From: Flavobacterium tagetis
Lineage (GTDB): Bacteria > Bacteroidota > Bacteroidia > Flavobacteriales > Flavobacteriaceae
NCBI RefSeq assembly: GCF_016735615.1
Contig: NZ_JAERSF010000006.1
Location: forward strand, 124,001-188,000
Direction: 5' to 3'
DNA: 64,000 bases
The notes beneath the pieces are model-generated. The model was not told the DNA's origin. It saw only the letters and a program-made list of their open reading frames with translations, and ran no database searches. Below are positions 8,829 through 18,618 of the stretch, one piece after another. A program made the translations under genes and the position numbers. Within the stretch, counting starts at the first letter, position 1, and each line of letters begins with the position of its first letter.

Positions 8829-8932
8829 TTGCTCGCAAAGTCGCGAAGTTTTTTGCCACAGATCATTAAGATTTAAATGATTATAAAAAATCTGTATAAA
8901 TCTGCTTCAATCATTTTTAATCTGCGTGAAAA
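8829..8932. repeat. Intergenic degenerate repeat rich in AAATCTG words
   Basis: The stretch contains GCAAAGTCGCGAAG and GCCACAGAT, then several copies of AATCTG (TCTGTATAAATCTGC, TTAATCTGCGTGAA). I associate this composition with recurrent non-coding elements in flavobacterial intergenic regions. It encodes nothing recognisable. Copy number elsewhere cannot be seen here. Confidence 0.35.
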
Positions 8933-8978
8933 AAAACAGCTGTTTAATCCCATCTTAACGAGATTAAACAGCTGTTTT
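8933..8978. terminator. Bidirectional intrinsic terminator
   Basis: Perfect 17-bp arms (8933-8949 and 8962-8978) share the core AAACAGCTGTTT, with a 12-nt loop and A/T-rich flanks. It lies between the convergent AraC-type gene and the alpha-galactosidase gene and can serve both. Confidence 0.85.
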
Positions 8979-8999
8979 GCTATATAAAAAATCTTTTTT

Positions 9000-11204
9000 T
9001 TAATTCCCTGATACTGCTGTAATTTCGAGCACAACACTTGATTCTACTTTTGAAGAAGAAACTCTCAAACCTACATTCATCAAATAATCTCCTGTAAAAG
9101 ATTCTCCAGATTCTTGCAGCGTTTTCTTTGCTTCAGGCATTAAATTAATTTCTTCAACTTTATAGATTTTATTAGCATCTAAGCCTTCAAAACGAACCAA
9201 ATTATATTGTGGATCATAAAGCGGATGAAGCGTATACGAAAACAAAACCGCTTTGTCTTTTGATTCATCAACATACATTAATACAGCGCGACTGTCTTCA
9301 TAAGGAGAAACAATTCGGTACATATCGCCATGCCAAATTACAGAACTTAATCTTTTATAATTTGCAACTGCATCCTGAGTATATTTTAATTCATTTTCTT
9401 TCAGCTCTTTTATATTAATGTCAAAACCTAATTTACCCATCATGGCAACGTCTGTTTTGAATTTAATAGACTGATTTCCCCACGATGTTACGTGATTGCA
9501 AATTGCAAAAGCTGGAAAAAACTGCGAGTAACCCCACTGAATAAATACTCTATTATAAGGATCAGTATTGTCACTTGCCCAAAATTCTGTGAAGTATTTT
9601 AAAAAAGCATAATCTGTTCTTCCGCCACCTCCAGCGCAAAGCATCATTGGCAAATGTGGATATTTGGTTTTAATTCTTTCTAAAACTTTATATAAACCCC
9701 TAGTATATTCAATAAACAAATGGGATTGCTGATTTTTTAAATAGGTAGAATAAGCGTTAGTCATCATTCGGTTGCAATCCCATTTAAAAAAGGCTACTCC
9801 TCCATTGGTCTGCATAATATCGTCTACTGTTTTAAACACAAAATCCTGCACTTTAGGATTCGATAAATCCAAAACCAATTGTGTTCTGTAATAATTCTCT
9901 TCCCTATTCGGCAATTTTAAAACCCAATCAGGATGTTTTTCATACAATTCACTTTTCGGATTAACCATTTCGGGTTCAATCCAGATTCCGAATTTAACTC
10001 CAGTTTTTTCAGCCTGTTGCATTAGAAATCCTAAACCATTTGGCAGTTTTGTTTTCGTTGCCTCCCAATCTCCTAAACCAGATTTGTCACCGCTTCTTGG
10101 GTACTTATTTCCAAACCATCCGTCGTCTAATAAAAACATATCGACGCCTAATGTTTTAGCATCTTCAAACATATCAGTCAATTTCTTTTCATCGAAATTA
10201 AAAAAAGTAGTTTCCCAATTGTTCAATAAAGTTAAGCGAGATTTGTCTCCATCTTTAACGCCATAGTTTTTTGCCCAAGAATGTAAATTCCTGCTAGCCT
10301 GTCCTTTTCCTTTATTTGAAAAAGTATAAATGAAAGATGGTGTTGTAAATACTTCTCCTGGCTGAAGACTATATTCTGAAGCAAACGGATTAATTCCAGA
10401 ACTGATTCTAAGTGACTTTTTATTGTCAAGTTCAAAAGTAAACTTAAAATTTCCCGACCAGGCAATTGTTCCTGCAACAAGCTCTCCAGTATTTTCTTTA
10501 GCTTTATCGTTCAATGCCAAAAAGAAAACCGGCGTCTGATACATATTAGTTCTTACGCCTAATTTAGAATCAATTACTTTCGCTCCACTTGTCAATTCAC
10601 TTTCCTGCATTCGAACTTCTTTTGCCCAATCACCATGAAATTGAGTGAGCCAATATTTATCCGCATCAAAATGTAGCATAGACGAAGCATAGTTGTACAA
10701 CGTTACCGGTTTCTTTTCGCGGTGTACAATCTCTGTCCATTGCTCAATTACATTTTCTTTATAAAAAGATTTATAATGCAAAGTCACTTCTACAGGATAA
10801 ACTGGATCTTTCATTTTTATGCTAGTTTCAGCAGTATTGCCATCTATTTTTGTTGTCTGATGACTTACGTACACTAACTCCAAAGCAGGATTTCCGTCGT
10901 TATGCGTCATTCGGATAGCCGATTCAAACAAATTATCAGTGCCGTAGGTTGGATACGCCTGATGTCTTAGATTAAGCAATGGATTTCCGTCGTTTATAAC
11001 AAATGTTCTTTCTGTTTCTTTAGAAAGCGTATGATATGCCGAAGCTTCCAGTTTTTCACCTAAATAAGATTGGTAAAGCAATCCGTTTTTAGCCACTTTT
11101 AAGATTAATGCCGAGTTCTGGGTTTCAATAGCAATGGGATCATTTTGCGTATTAGCCTTCCAAAAGAAAGAAGTCAGAACTAATAGGAATAGTACTTTTT
11201 TCAT
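9000..11204 (-). CDS. Alpha-galactosidase, glycoside hydrolase family 36
   Basis: This 734-residue protein opens with the signal peptide MKKVLFLLVLTSFFWKANTQ, so it is probably periplasmic or surface-exposed. An N-terminal beta-supersandwich precedes the (beta/alpha)8 barrel, whose motifs are MFLLDDGWFG (356-365), the nucleophile D476 in FFKWDCNR, CAGGGGRTDY (523-532) and the acid/base segment WASDNTDPYNR (D545/D548). GH36 clan-D enzymes remove terminal alpha-linked galactose by a retaining mechanism. The gene is divergent from the SusC/SusD pair at 12129 across a 924-bp region, which makes it part of that utilisation locus. It ends at a shared terminator. Confidence 0.9.
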   Translation of the reverse strand: MKKVLFLLVLTSFFWKANTQNDPIAIETQNSALILKVAKNGLLYQSYLGEKLEASAYHTLSKETERTFVINDGNPLLNLRHQAYPTYGTDNLFESAIRMTHNDGNPALELVYVSHQTTKIDGNTAETSIKMKDPVYPVEVTLHYKSFYKENVIEQWTEIVHREKKPVTLYNYASSMLHFDADKYWLTQFHGDWAKEVRMQESELTSGAKVIDSKLGVRTNMYQTPVFFLALNDKAKENTGELVAGTIAWSGNFKFTFELDNKKSLRISSGINPFASEYSLQPGEVFTTPSFIYTFSNKGKGQASRNLHSWAKNYGVKDGDKSRLTLLNNWETTFFNFDEKKLTDMFEDAKTLGVDMFLLDDGWFGNKYPRSGDKSGLGDWEATKTKLPNGLGFLMQQAEKTGVKFGIWIEPEMVNPKSELYEKHPDWVLKLPNREENYYRTQLVLDLSNPKVQDFVFKTVDDIMQTNGGVAFFKWDCNRMMTNAYSTYLKNQQSHLFIEYTRGLYKVLERIKTKYPHLPMMLCAGGGGRTDYAFLKYFTEFWASDNTDPYNRVFIQWGYSQFFPAFAICNHVTSWGNQSIKFKTDVAMMGKLGFDINIKELKENELKYTQDAVANYKRLSSVIWHGDMYRIVSPYEDSRAVLMYVDESKDKAVLFSYTLHPLYDPQYNLVRFEGLDANKIYKVEEINLMPEAKKTLQESGESFTGDYLMNVGLRVSSSKVESSVVLEITAVSGN

Positions 11205-12128
11205 AAAATTTTAATTAACAATAGTGAATGTTCTTTATTGAAGATTCTAAAAGAAATCAATCCCAACCTTTTCAGATTAGAATTATATTTCTTTTAAAAC
11301 TCCGTGCCTCACATTTATCAATTAAACCACGAGAAAAATACCATTTGCATAACTAAGCAAGTCAATCACTTACAGCATGCAATTCATAGTAAAAATAGTT
11401 TTTGAGCTCTTATAAACTATTCTTATTATGATATATGGAAATTCAAAAGTAGGAAAAATATAATTGAATTCTAATTTATATGCACTTGTTTCTTTTTTCG
11501 CCATCGCAAAAAAATAATTTTAAAAATAGATTTTTGATAATTTTTGCACCACTATTTCTGTATTCTGATATTTTATTACCTGAAAATTGTTTTGAATCGC
11601 AAAATAAGACGAAATATAAACAGGTTTACTCTTACATATTAGCCTAAATTGCCGACTGGTATGGTTGAAAAAATAAAATGAAGCAAAAGAAGCATAAAAT
11701 TTCTTCAATTTTTTTTCTGATACTATATTATCCACTTTCAAAAAACAAACAACTCCATACCGAATTCAAATTTTAGATTGATTATTTAAATATTGGTCCT
11801 ATTTATATATTAAAGTAAATTGTTTTCAGCAGATGATAAAAAATGATTTATTAATACAAATCTCCCTGATTTGTGTTTTGCGCATATATTATCCACTTTA
11901 TTTTTCATATTATCTTAAATCTCTTTTGTTTATTGCAGATACATCAAAAAACTGGTGGGTACTGGTATGTGTTGGTTTGGAAACATTTATACATTTGGAT
12001 TTCAACATTTATCAATTTTTTTCATAAACAATATGCAAGAGCTCAAAGGCATTTTGTTTCTCCAAATGGAAAAGATAAAATGGACCACAAGAAAATAAAT
12101 TACTAACCAACAAAAACCACTAAGAAAC
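11205..12128. other. Long intergenic region between divergent alpha-galactosidase and SusC genes
   Basis: This 924-bp, very AT-rich stretch holds short open frames but none with a convincing start, composition or family resemblance. It probably carries the promoters of both flanking genes. A possible -7 element for SusC, TACATTTG, lies at 11990-11997 with a TTG at 11972-11974 (15-bp spacer). No RNA gene or operator was recognised. Confidence 0.5.
11972..11997 (+). promoter_or_regulatory. Candidate promoter of the SusC/SusD operon
   Basis: TTG at 11972-11974 and TACATTTG at 11990-11997 resemble the Bacteroidota -33/-7 pair, though the 15-bp spacer is short. It would give a leader of about 125 bases before the ATG at 12129. 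Confidence 0.35.
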
Positions 12129-15100
12129 ATGACCAAACAAAAACCAACAAAAGATTGGTTTTCTTCTGAGATATGGAAGATTACCAAACTCACATCGGGA
12201 GCCTTATTGACGCTTAGTTTACAAACCTCTTTTGCAGCAGAGTTAAAAGAGAATAATTTCTCCGACAAACTGACTACTAATTTAACCCTGACAAAGAACG
12301 AAAGCACATCGTTTGCCGTAGAAAAACTAATAAAGGGTAAAGTAACGGGTACACAAGGCGAACCGCTTCCTGGTGTAAACATTTTAGTAAAAGGAACCAA
12401 AATTACGGCTGTAACAGACTTTGATGGTAATTTTACTATCGAAGTTCCAGACTCCAACAGTATTCTTGTGTTTTCTTATACTGGATTTTTAACAAAAGAA
12501 GTTCGTGCAGACGATGCTGCAAGCATTCAGCTTGAAGAGCAAAATCAGACTTTAAACGAAGTTGTTGTCGTTGGGTACGGAACACAGAAAAAAGCTTCTA
12601 CAACGGGAGCAATTGCATCGATTAAAGGAGGGGTTCTGACTCAAAATGCATCTGCAAACGTATCAAATGGAATTGCTGGGCGTATGTCTGGAGTAATCGC
12701 TAACAATCGTTCTGGAAGACCTGGTGATGACAGTTCAAGCCTTTTAATTAGAGGTTTTAACTCTTTTGGAGGAGGAACAAGTCCGCTTGTAGTTGTTGAT
12801 GGTATTCCTGATCGTGATTTGAACAGAATTAACCCAGATGATATTGAATCTGTAACGGTTTTAAAAGATGCGTCGGCAGCTATTTATGGGGTTCGTTCTG
12901 CAAATGGAGTAATTCTTGTTACCACTAAAAGAGGTAAAATTGGTGCTCCAACAATTAAAATTGACGGTTCTTATGGTGTTCAGCAGTTAACGAGAATGAG
13001 CGAAAGAGTTAATTCGTGGGAATACATGACGTATTACAACGAACTTAATGCTCATAAAGGGAGTACGCTTCCTTATACTCAGGCAGAAATTGACAAATAC
13101 AAAGCAGGAAATGATCCTAATTATACCAGCACAGACTGGATGAAACAGGTTTACAGAAAAGATGCTCCACAAGCTAATCTTTCGCTTTCTGTAAATGGAG
13201 GTAATGAGCAGGTTAAATATTTCTTTTCTGGGCAATATTTGAATCAAGATAGTAATCTTAGATATAGTGACGAGAGATACAGACAGTTCAATTTGAGATC
13301 TAATATCGATGTTAATATTACTTCAAACTTTAAAGTAAATTTAGACATTGCTACCCGTAAAGAAGATCGTAACTACCCTGCAGTAAGCATTGGAAGTATT
13401 ATGCACGAGACTGTTAGTATGTATCCTTTTATTCCTGCATACTGGAAAAATGGTTATCCATCTTCGGGTATTACAAACGGTAGAAACCCAATTTTAATGT
13501 CTTCTCCGTCCGCAGGTTATGACAAAGTGGTAAACTTAATTGTAAACCCTAAAATCGGTTTTGAACTAAAATTGCCAAGAATAACTGAAGGATTATCTCT
13601 AAGCGGATATGCTGCATTTGATTATAATGTCCGCAGTGAAAAGAAATTCACAAAACCTTGGGATGCTTATTCTTATGACAAAACAAATGATAGTTACAAT
13701 AATGTAAAAAGTAGTACTAGCATAACAAGTGTAATGCAAGAAGAACGAATTGCTAATCAAAATACCTATTTCGCAAAATTAGCCTACGATCGTAAATTCA
13801 ACAAACATGCAGTAAATGCTTTTGTAGGATATGAGCAGACTACAATGGACAAAACCCAAACTTATGCTTATAGAAGAGATTTATTGAGCGACCAATTGGA
13901 TCAAATTTTTACTGGAAGCACCAAAGGACAAAATGCTACGGGCGGTGCATATCAAGACGGACGTGAAAGTTTCCTTGGGAGAATGGCTTACAATTTTGAT
14001 GATAAATACTTTGCAGAAGTTACTGCTCGTTACAACGGATCATTCAACTTCCCATCTTCAACTCGTTGGGGTATGTTCCCTGCGATAAGTGCGGGCTGGA
14101 AAATATCTGAAGAGCCTTTCTTTAAAAATAACATCAAATTAATTGACCAGCTTAAAATAAGAGCTTCTTGGGGAAGAATGGGTAATGACGATTTAAGGGA
14201 AACTATTAATGGCGTAGAATATCTTAACCAATATCTTTTCTTAACAAGATATCAGTTAACAACAGATCAGCAGCTTTATACCTACTTTGGATCAGATTAT
14301 ACATTAAACAACAGTATTTATCTTTCTTCTACCCCGAACCCAAATATTACTTGGGAAATTCAAGACTCTAAAAACATTGGTTTTGATTTTGGATTCTTTG
14401 GAAATAAATTAACAGCAACTTTTGACTATTTCAGTAATAAAAGATCTGACATCTTAGCGGCAAGAAATGCGTCTGTGCCTTTGTACACAGGATTATCGCT
14501 TCCAAAAGAGAATATCGGAAAAACGGTAAACAGAGGAACTGACTGGTCTATTAATTATGCTGATAATATTAATAGTTTCAAATATAATGTTGGTTTTAAT
14601 TTTACATATGCACAAAGTGAAGTATTGTTTCGTGATGAAGCAGCAAACATCCCTGCATGGCAAAAATCAACAGGAAGAGCTATCGATTCTTGGTTAGTTT
14701 ACCAAACAAACGGAATCTACCGTACTCAGGCAGAAGTCGATAACTCACCTCATTTTGAAGGAGCAAAACCAGGAGATCTTTGGGTAAAAGATACTGACGG
14801 CGACGGAAGCATCACTTCTAATGATAAAGTGAGAATTCCTGAATCTGCAACGCCAAAAATTGCTTATGGTATTCCGATGAGAGCTGAATACAAAGGTTTC
14901 TCTGTAGACATGCTTTGGACAGGACAAGCAAAAGCACGACAAATGATATTGCCACAAGCTCAAGGAGCAATTGTAGCACCTCCAAGATGGTTATACGAAG
15001 ACAGATACACAGCAGATAATCCAAATTCTAAATATCCTGTTGCCTTCAATGATTCTGATCCAAGAAACAATATTGATGCAGACTTTTGGTTAAAAGATGC

Positions 15101-15323
15101 TTCTTTCTTTAGATTAAAATCTTTAGAAGTTTCTTATACATTACCTGAAAAACTTCTATCACGATTCGGAATACTAAACACGAGATTTTATGCGGGAGGA
15201 ACTAATTTGTTCTCAATTGACCACATGAAACAATACAATTTAGATCCTGAAACAAATAATAAGACAGGAATAATTTATCCACAAACCCGTATTTACAGAA
15301 TCGGTGTAAGCATTGAATTATAA
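12129..15323 (+). CDS. SusC/RagA-type TonB-linked outer membrane receptor
   Basis: This 1064-residue protein has an N-terminal export region (LTSGALLTLSLQTSFA), then a carboxypeptidase-D-like regulatory domain (about 68-140, GKVTGTQGEPLPGVNILVKG). The TonB-box/plug region follows (LNEVVVVGYGTQKKASTTGA, then IRGFNSFGGG and DIESVTVLKDASAAIYG), and a 22-strand-type barrel ends in YRIGVSIEL. Such receptors import oligosaccharides or peptides together with a SusD lipoprotein, which is encoded next. The long leader before the signal core is common in flavobacterial SusC proteins. The substrate is unknown; the nearby GH36 and two six-hairpin proteins suggest a galactose-containing glycan. Confidence 0.93.
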   Translation: MTKQKPTKDWFSSEIWKITKLTSGALLTLSLQTSFAAELKENNFSDKLTTNLTLTKNESTSFAVEKLIKGKVTGTQGEPLPGVNILVKGTKITAVTDFDGNFTIEVPDSNSILVFSYTGFLTKEVRADDAASIQLEEQNQTLNEVVVVGYGTQKKASTTGAIASIKGGVLTQNASANVSNGIAGRMSGVIANNRSGRPGDDSSSLLIRGFNSFGGGTSPLVVVDGIPDRDLNRINPDDIESVTVLKDASAAIYGVRSANGVILVTTKRGKIGAPTIKIDGSYGVQQLTRMSERVNSWEYMTYYNELNAHKGSTLPYTQAEIDKYKAGNDPNYTSTDWMKQVYRKDAPQANLSLSVNGGNEQVKYFFSGQYLNQDSNLRYSDERYRQFNLRSNIDVNITSNFKVNLDIATRKEDRNYPAVSIGSIMHETVSMYPFIPAYWKNGYPSSGITNGRNPILMSSPSAGYDKVVNLIVNPKIGFELKLPRITEGLSLSGYAAFDYNVRSEKKFTKPWDAYSYDKTNDSYNNVKSSTSITSVMQEERIANQNTYFAKLAYDRKFNKHAVNAFVGYEQTTMDKTQTYAYRRDLLSDQLDQIFTGSTKGQNATGGAYQDGRESFLGRMAYNFDDKYFAEVTARYNGSFNFPSSTRWGMFPAISAGWKISEEPFFKNNIKLIDQLKIRASWGRMGNDDLRETINGVEYLNQYLFLTRYQLTTDQQLYTYFGSDYTLNNSIYLSSTPNPNITWEIQDSKNIGFDFGFFGNKLTATFDYFSNKRSDILAARNASVPLYTGLSLPKENIGKTVNRGTDWSINYADNINSFKYNVGFNFTYAQSEVLFRDEAANIPAWQKSTGRAIDSWLVYQTNGIYRTQAEVDNSPHFEGAKPGDLWVKDTDGDGSITSNDKVRIPESATPKIAYGIPMRAEYKGFSVDMLWTGQAKARQMILPQAQGAIVAPPRWLYEDRYTADNPNSKYPVAFNDSDPRNNIDADFWLKDASFFRLKSLEVSYTLPEKLLSRFGILNTRFYAGGTNLFSIDHMKQYNLDPETNNKTGIIYPQTRIYRIGVSIEL

Positions 15324-15342
15324 CAAGGTAAAAGAACAAGAC

Positions 15343-17043
15343 ATGAAAAATTATAAAATCAATAATCTAATAAATATAAAAAAGAAGGCTCTTATAGCTG
15401 CTTCTCTTTTTATTGCTGTTGCCGCTGTAACATCCTGTAGTGAAGATCCTTTAGATAAAGTTCCTTTAGACTCTTATACTGATGAAAATGTGTGGAATGA
15501 CTTAAAACTTACAGAAGCTTTCGCTAACAATCTTTACACAGTATTACCTAGCACACAGCACAACTGGAACGACAGAACCAACCGAAGCTGGATCTTATCT
15601 ACTGCATGCGATGAAGCCTTTAATAATTTCAACGATTATGATGTGTGGAATATGAATTCTGGAGCCATTACTCCAGACAACGCAGGTAATTTCAACACTT
15701 GGAAACCTACTTATGCTACCATTCAAAATTGCAACATCTTTTTGTCTCGAATAGATAACGTACCTGGTGACGACGCTTGGAGGAACAGATTAAAAGGCGA
15801 AGTGCTTTTCTTAAGAGCTTATGCTTATTTCAAATTAATTAGCGATTACGGTGGAGTTCCTCTTGTTACTAAGCCTTTTGAGTTAAATAGTGATTTTAAA
15901 GTAGACCGCAGTTCTTATGAGCAATGTATTGATTTTATTGTTGGCGAATTAGACAAAGCTGCTGAATTACTTCCTTTAACAGCAACTGATCTAGGAAGAG
16001 TTACAAAGGGTGCGGCTCTTGCCATAAAATCTAGAACATTACTTTATGCTGCAAGTCCGCAATGGAATCCATCTAATGATTTGACAAAATGGAAAAAAGC
16101 ATCAGATGCCGCAAAAGCAGTTATGGATTTAAATATATATTCGCTTTACGATAAAAAATATGAAGATCTTTTTACTACAAACAATTCAGAAGTGATCTTC
16201 TCTCGTTTGTCTAGCAAAGATCCGCAATGGAGCGCTTTCAATGGTGTAGAAATGTTTAATTCACCTAGCGGTTTTCATGGATGGGCAAATTTTGCTCCGA
16301 GCCAAAGCCATATTGATGCTTACGGAACAGCTGATGGAAAAGACATTACAGATCCAACATCAGGTTACGATCCTCAAAAACCGTATGTAAACAGAGATCC
16401 ACGTTTTTACAAAAACATCGTTTACGACGGACGTGCTTATGGAAAACCAGAGTTCTTTCAAGATCGTTACGATGCAGGAAGTTCAAACAAAGCTGAATTC
16501 TACGAAGGCGGTTTAGATTCTCCTCAAGGATGGGATACTTGGAACGCTAGTAAAACACGTTACACTTTCCGTAAATATTGCGATACAACATACAATTACA
16601 ATAATGAAACGCAAACTAATAAAGCTTGGATTATTTCACGTTTAGGAGAAATATATCTAAATTATGCTGAATCAGAATTTAAATTGGGACATGAAGGAAC
16701 TGCAATTCAATATCTTAATTTATTAAGACAACGCGCAGGAATTACAAATCCTCTGACAGGTTTAACTGGAACAGCTTTAGAGAATAAAATCCGCAACGAA
16801 AGACAAGTTGAATTATGTCTTGAAGGATTCCGCTACTATGACGTACGTCGTTGGAAAATAGCCGAAGAAACTGAAAACAAACCTTTAATGGGAGTAATTA
16901 TTACCAAAAATAATGACGGTTCTAAAACTTACACCTACTCCAAAGTTCAGGAAAGGATTTTCAAACCACAGCATTATCTGCTTCCTATACCGAGAGACGA
17001 GATTAATAGAACGGGTTTACCCCAAAACCCCGGTTATAATTAA
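15343..17043 (+). CDS. SusD/RagB-family outer membrane nutrient-binding lipoprotein
   Basis: Starting at the ATG at 15343 gives 566 residues with a lysine-rich leader, a hydrophobic stretch and the lipobox VTSC followed by SEDP, so the mature lipoprotein starts at that Cys. A TTG at 15313 in the same frame overlaps the SusC stop and would add ten unhelpful residues, so I prefer 15343. SusD features include FLRAYAYFKLISDYGGVPL and, near the end, RNERQVELCLEGFRYYDVRRW with PIPRDEINR. It forms the lid of the SusC channel and binds substrate at the cell surface. A terminator follows directly. Confidence 0.93.
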   Translation: MKNYKINNLINIKKKALIAASLFIAVAAVTSCSEDPLDKVPLDSYTDENVWNDLKLTEAFANNLYTVLPSTQHNWNDRTNRSWILSTACDEAFNNFNDYDVWNMNSGAITPDNAGNFNTWKPTYATIQNCNIFLSRIDNVPGDDAWRNRLKGEVLFLRAYAYFKLISDYGGVPLVTKPFELNSDFKVDRSSYEQCIDFIVGELDKAAELLPLTATDLGRVTKGAALAIKSRTLLYAASPQWNPSNDLTKWKKASDAAKAVMDLNIYSLYDKKYEDLFTTNNSEVIFSRLSSKDPQWSAFNGVEMFNSPSGFHGWANFAPSQSHIDAYGTADGKDITDPTSGYDPQKPYVNRDPRFYKNIVYDGRAYGKPEFFQDRYDAGSSNKAEFYEGGLDSPQGWDTWNASKTRYTFRKYCDTTYNYNNETQTNKAWIISRLGEIYLNYAESEFKLGHEGTAIQYLNLLRQRAGITNPLTGLTGTALENKIRNERQVELCLEGFRYYDVRRWKIAEETENKPLMGVIITKNNDGSKTYTYSKVQERIFKPQHYLLPIPRDEINRTGLPQNPGYN

Positions 17044-17055
17044 TTATAGCCAATT

Positions 17056-17090
17056 AAGCAAACCCATCTAGGGGGATGGGTTTGCTTTTA
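17056..17090 (+). terminator. Intrinsic terminator after SusD
   Basis: The arms AAGCAAACCCATC (17056-17068) and GATGGGTTTGCTT (17075-17087) form a perfect 13-bp stem with a 6-nt loop, then TTTA. It would lower expression of the downstream enzymes relative to SusC/SusD. The first in-frame ATG of the next gene (17076) falls inside this hairpin and is therefore unlikely to be the real start. Confidence 0.75.
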
Positions 17091-17129
17091 AAATGTATTC
17101 AGATCAAAATTCAAATCGAAAATAGCTTT

Positions 17130-18563
17130 ATGAAAAATCATTTTTTAGTTTTACTGGCCAATTGCTGTTTCTTTTTGAATGCGTTTAGTCAAGAAACAGT
17201 TACTTTCAAATCTTCAGATGCTGCACTTCAGCTTGCTTTTGAGCGTGCCAAAAGTATGGCACTTAGTTATAAAGGAGATTCAAATGATCCTGTTGGACCA
17301 TGGTATGAAGCAGCTCTTCCTTCTCGATCTGCATTTTGTATGCGCGACGTATCACATCAGAGCATTGGTGCAGAAATTCTTGGACTGAGTAAGGAAAATA
17401 AAAATATACTTTCACTATTTGCTAAAAACATTTCAGAAAGTAAAGACTGGTGCTCGTATTGGGAAATCAATAAATATGGAAAACCAGCTCCCGAAGATTA
17501 TAGAAATGACAAAGAATTTTGGTACAATCTGAATAGCAATTTTGATGTCATATTTGCTTGTTGGAGATTGTATTTATGGACAGGTGATGAAGGTTATATA
17601 AATAATCCTGAGTTTGAGAATTTCTTTGAAAAATCATCAACGGAATATATAAAACGCTGGAATCTAGAATCGGAATCATTATTGACCAGATCCGAATTCT
17701 TAAACACTCCAGTTCCATTTGATATTAAAGATGATTTTCATAGATGTCGTGGACTGGCTTCTTATTCTGAAGGCATTCCTGGTTTAAAAATGGGAGTCGA
17801 TCTTGTTGCAGCAATTTATCGAGGTCTGCTCACCTATTCTTTTATTTTGAAGGAAAAAGGAGAATTTGAAAAAGCTGTTTTCTTTGAAAAAGAAGCAAAA
17901 AAATATCAAACTCAAATCGAAAATGTTTGGTGGGATAAAAGCGAATTAGCTTATAATGTAATTTATACTGCTGATGGAAAATTTAGCAAAGATGCGGGCG
18001 AACTTTTCTTATTATGGTTTGACGCTTTGACAGATGAAAACAGAACTAAAAATACAATTGATCATATTATTTCTGGCAAAAGCAATGTCGAAAATGCTTC
18101 TTATCTTCCTTTTCTGTTATACAAAAATGGTTACGAAGATAAAGCTTACGAATACATTTTACACTTAACCGACCCTGAAACCAAAAGAAGAGAATATCCA
18201 GAAGTTTCATATGGTGTGATCGAAGGCATCATACACGGTTATATGGGCATAGAGCCAGATGCATCAAAAAAAATAATAACAACAGTAAATCGAGGAAAAA
18301 AAGATAGCATTTCTGAGGTCGACAATTTACCCGTGTTACAGACAACATTAGCTGTACAACACAAAAACCAAACAACAACACTACACAACAAAGGCGAAAA
18401 TTTTATAGAATGGAAAGCTATGTTTACTGGAAATTATACTTCTATTTTTATAAATGATAAAAAAGCTGCCGTAATTCATGAAAAGGACAACAAGGGAAAT
18501 CCCTACACTGCTATTACAATTCGTGTGAATCCTGGCCAGAAAATAACGGCAGCCTATCGCTAA
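17130..18563 (+). CDS. Secreted probable six-hairpin glycosidase, family not assigned
   Basis: From the ATG at 17130 the product is about 477 residues and begins with the signal peptide MKNHFLVLLANCCFFLNAFS. An upstream ATG at 17076 is inside a terminator hairpin and is rejected. The body is rich in aromatic and acidic residues, with the segments GPWYEAALPSRSAFCMRDVS, DWCSYWEINKYGKPAPEDYR and REYPEVSYGVIEGIIHGYMG, and its helical periodicity fits an (alpha/alpha)6 barrel. The C-terminal 90 residues look like a small beta domain. I cannot place it in a numbered GH family. Its position between SusD and another secreted hydrolase-like gene supports a role in glycan breakdown in the periplasm. 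Confidence 0.7.
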   Translation: MKNHFLVLLANCCFFLNAFSQETVTFKSSDAALQLAFERAKSMALSYKGDSNDPVGPWYEAALPSRSAFCMRDVSHQSIGAEILGLSKENKNILSLFAKNISESKDWCSYWEINKYGKPAPEDYRNDKEFWYNLNSNFDVIFACWRLYLWTGDEGYINNPEFENFFEKSSTEYIKRWNLESESLLTRSEFLNTPVPFDIKDDFHRCRGLASYSEGIPGLKMGVDLVAAIYRGLLTYSFILKEKGEFEKAVFFEKEAKKYQTQIENVWWDKSELAYNVIYTADGKFSKDAGELFLLWFDALTDENRTKNTIDHIISGKSNVENASYLPFLLYKNGYEDKAYEYILHLTDPETKRREYPEVSYGVIEGIIHGYMGIEPDASKKIITTVNRGKKDSISEVDNLPVLQTTLAVQHKNQTTTLHNKGENFIEWKAMFTGNYTSIFINDKKAAVIHEKDNKGNPYTAITIRVNPGQKITAAYR

Positions 18564-18618
18564 AACAACTCGTTCAATGTACTACTAATACAATGGACAC
18601 AATTTAAAATTAAACGCT

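Noticed and set aside
11520..11741. 73-residue open frame in the long intergenic region
   Set aside because: Composition follows the AT-rich background, there is no family resemblance, and no supporting neighbour or start context.
15313..15342. TTG start for SusD overlapping the SusC stop
   Set aside because: The ATG at 15343 gives a normal lipoprotein signal; the extension adds nothing recognisable.
17076..17129. Upstream ATG start for the secreted protein at 17130
   Set aside because: The ATG lies inside a strong terminator hairpin and would place 18 residues before a clean signal peptide.
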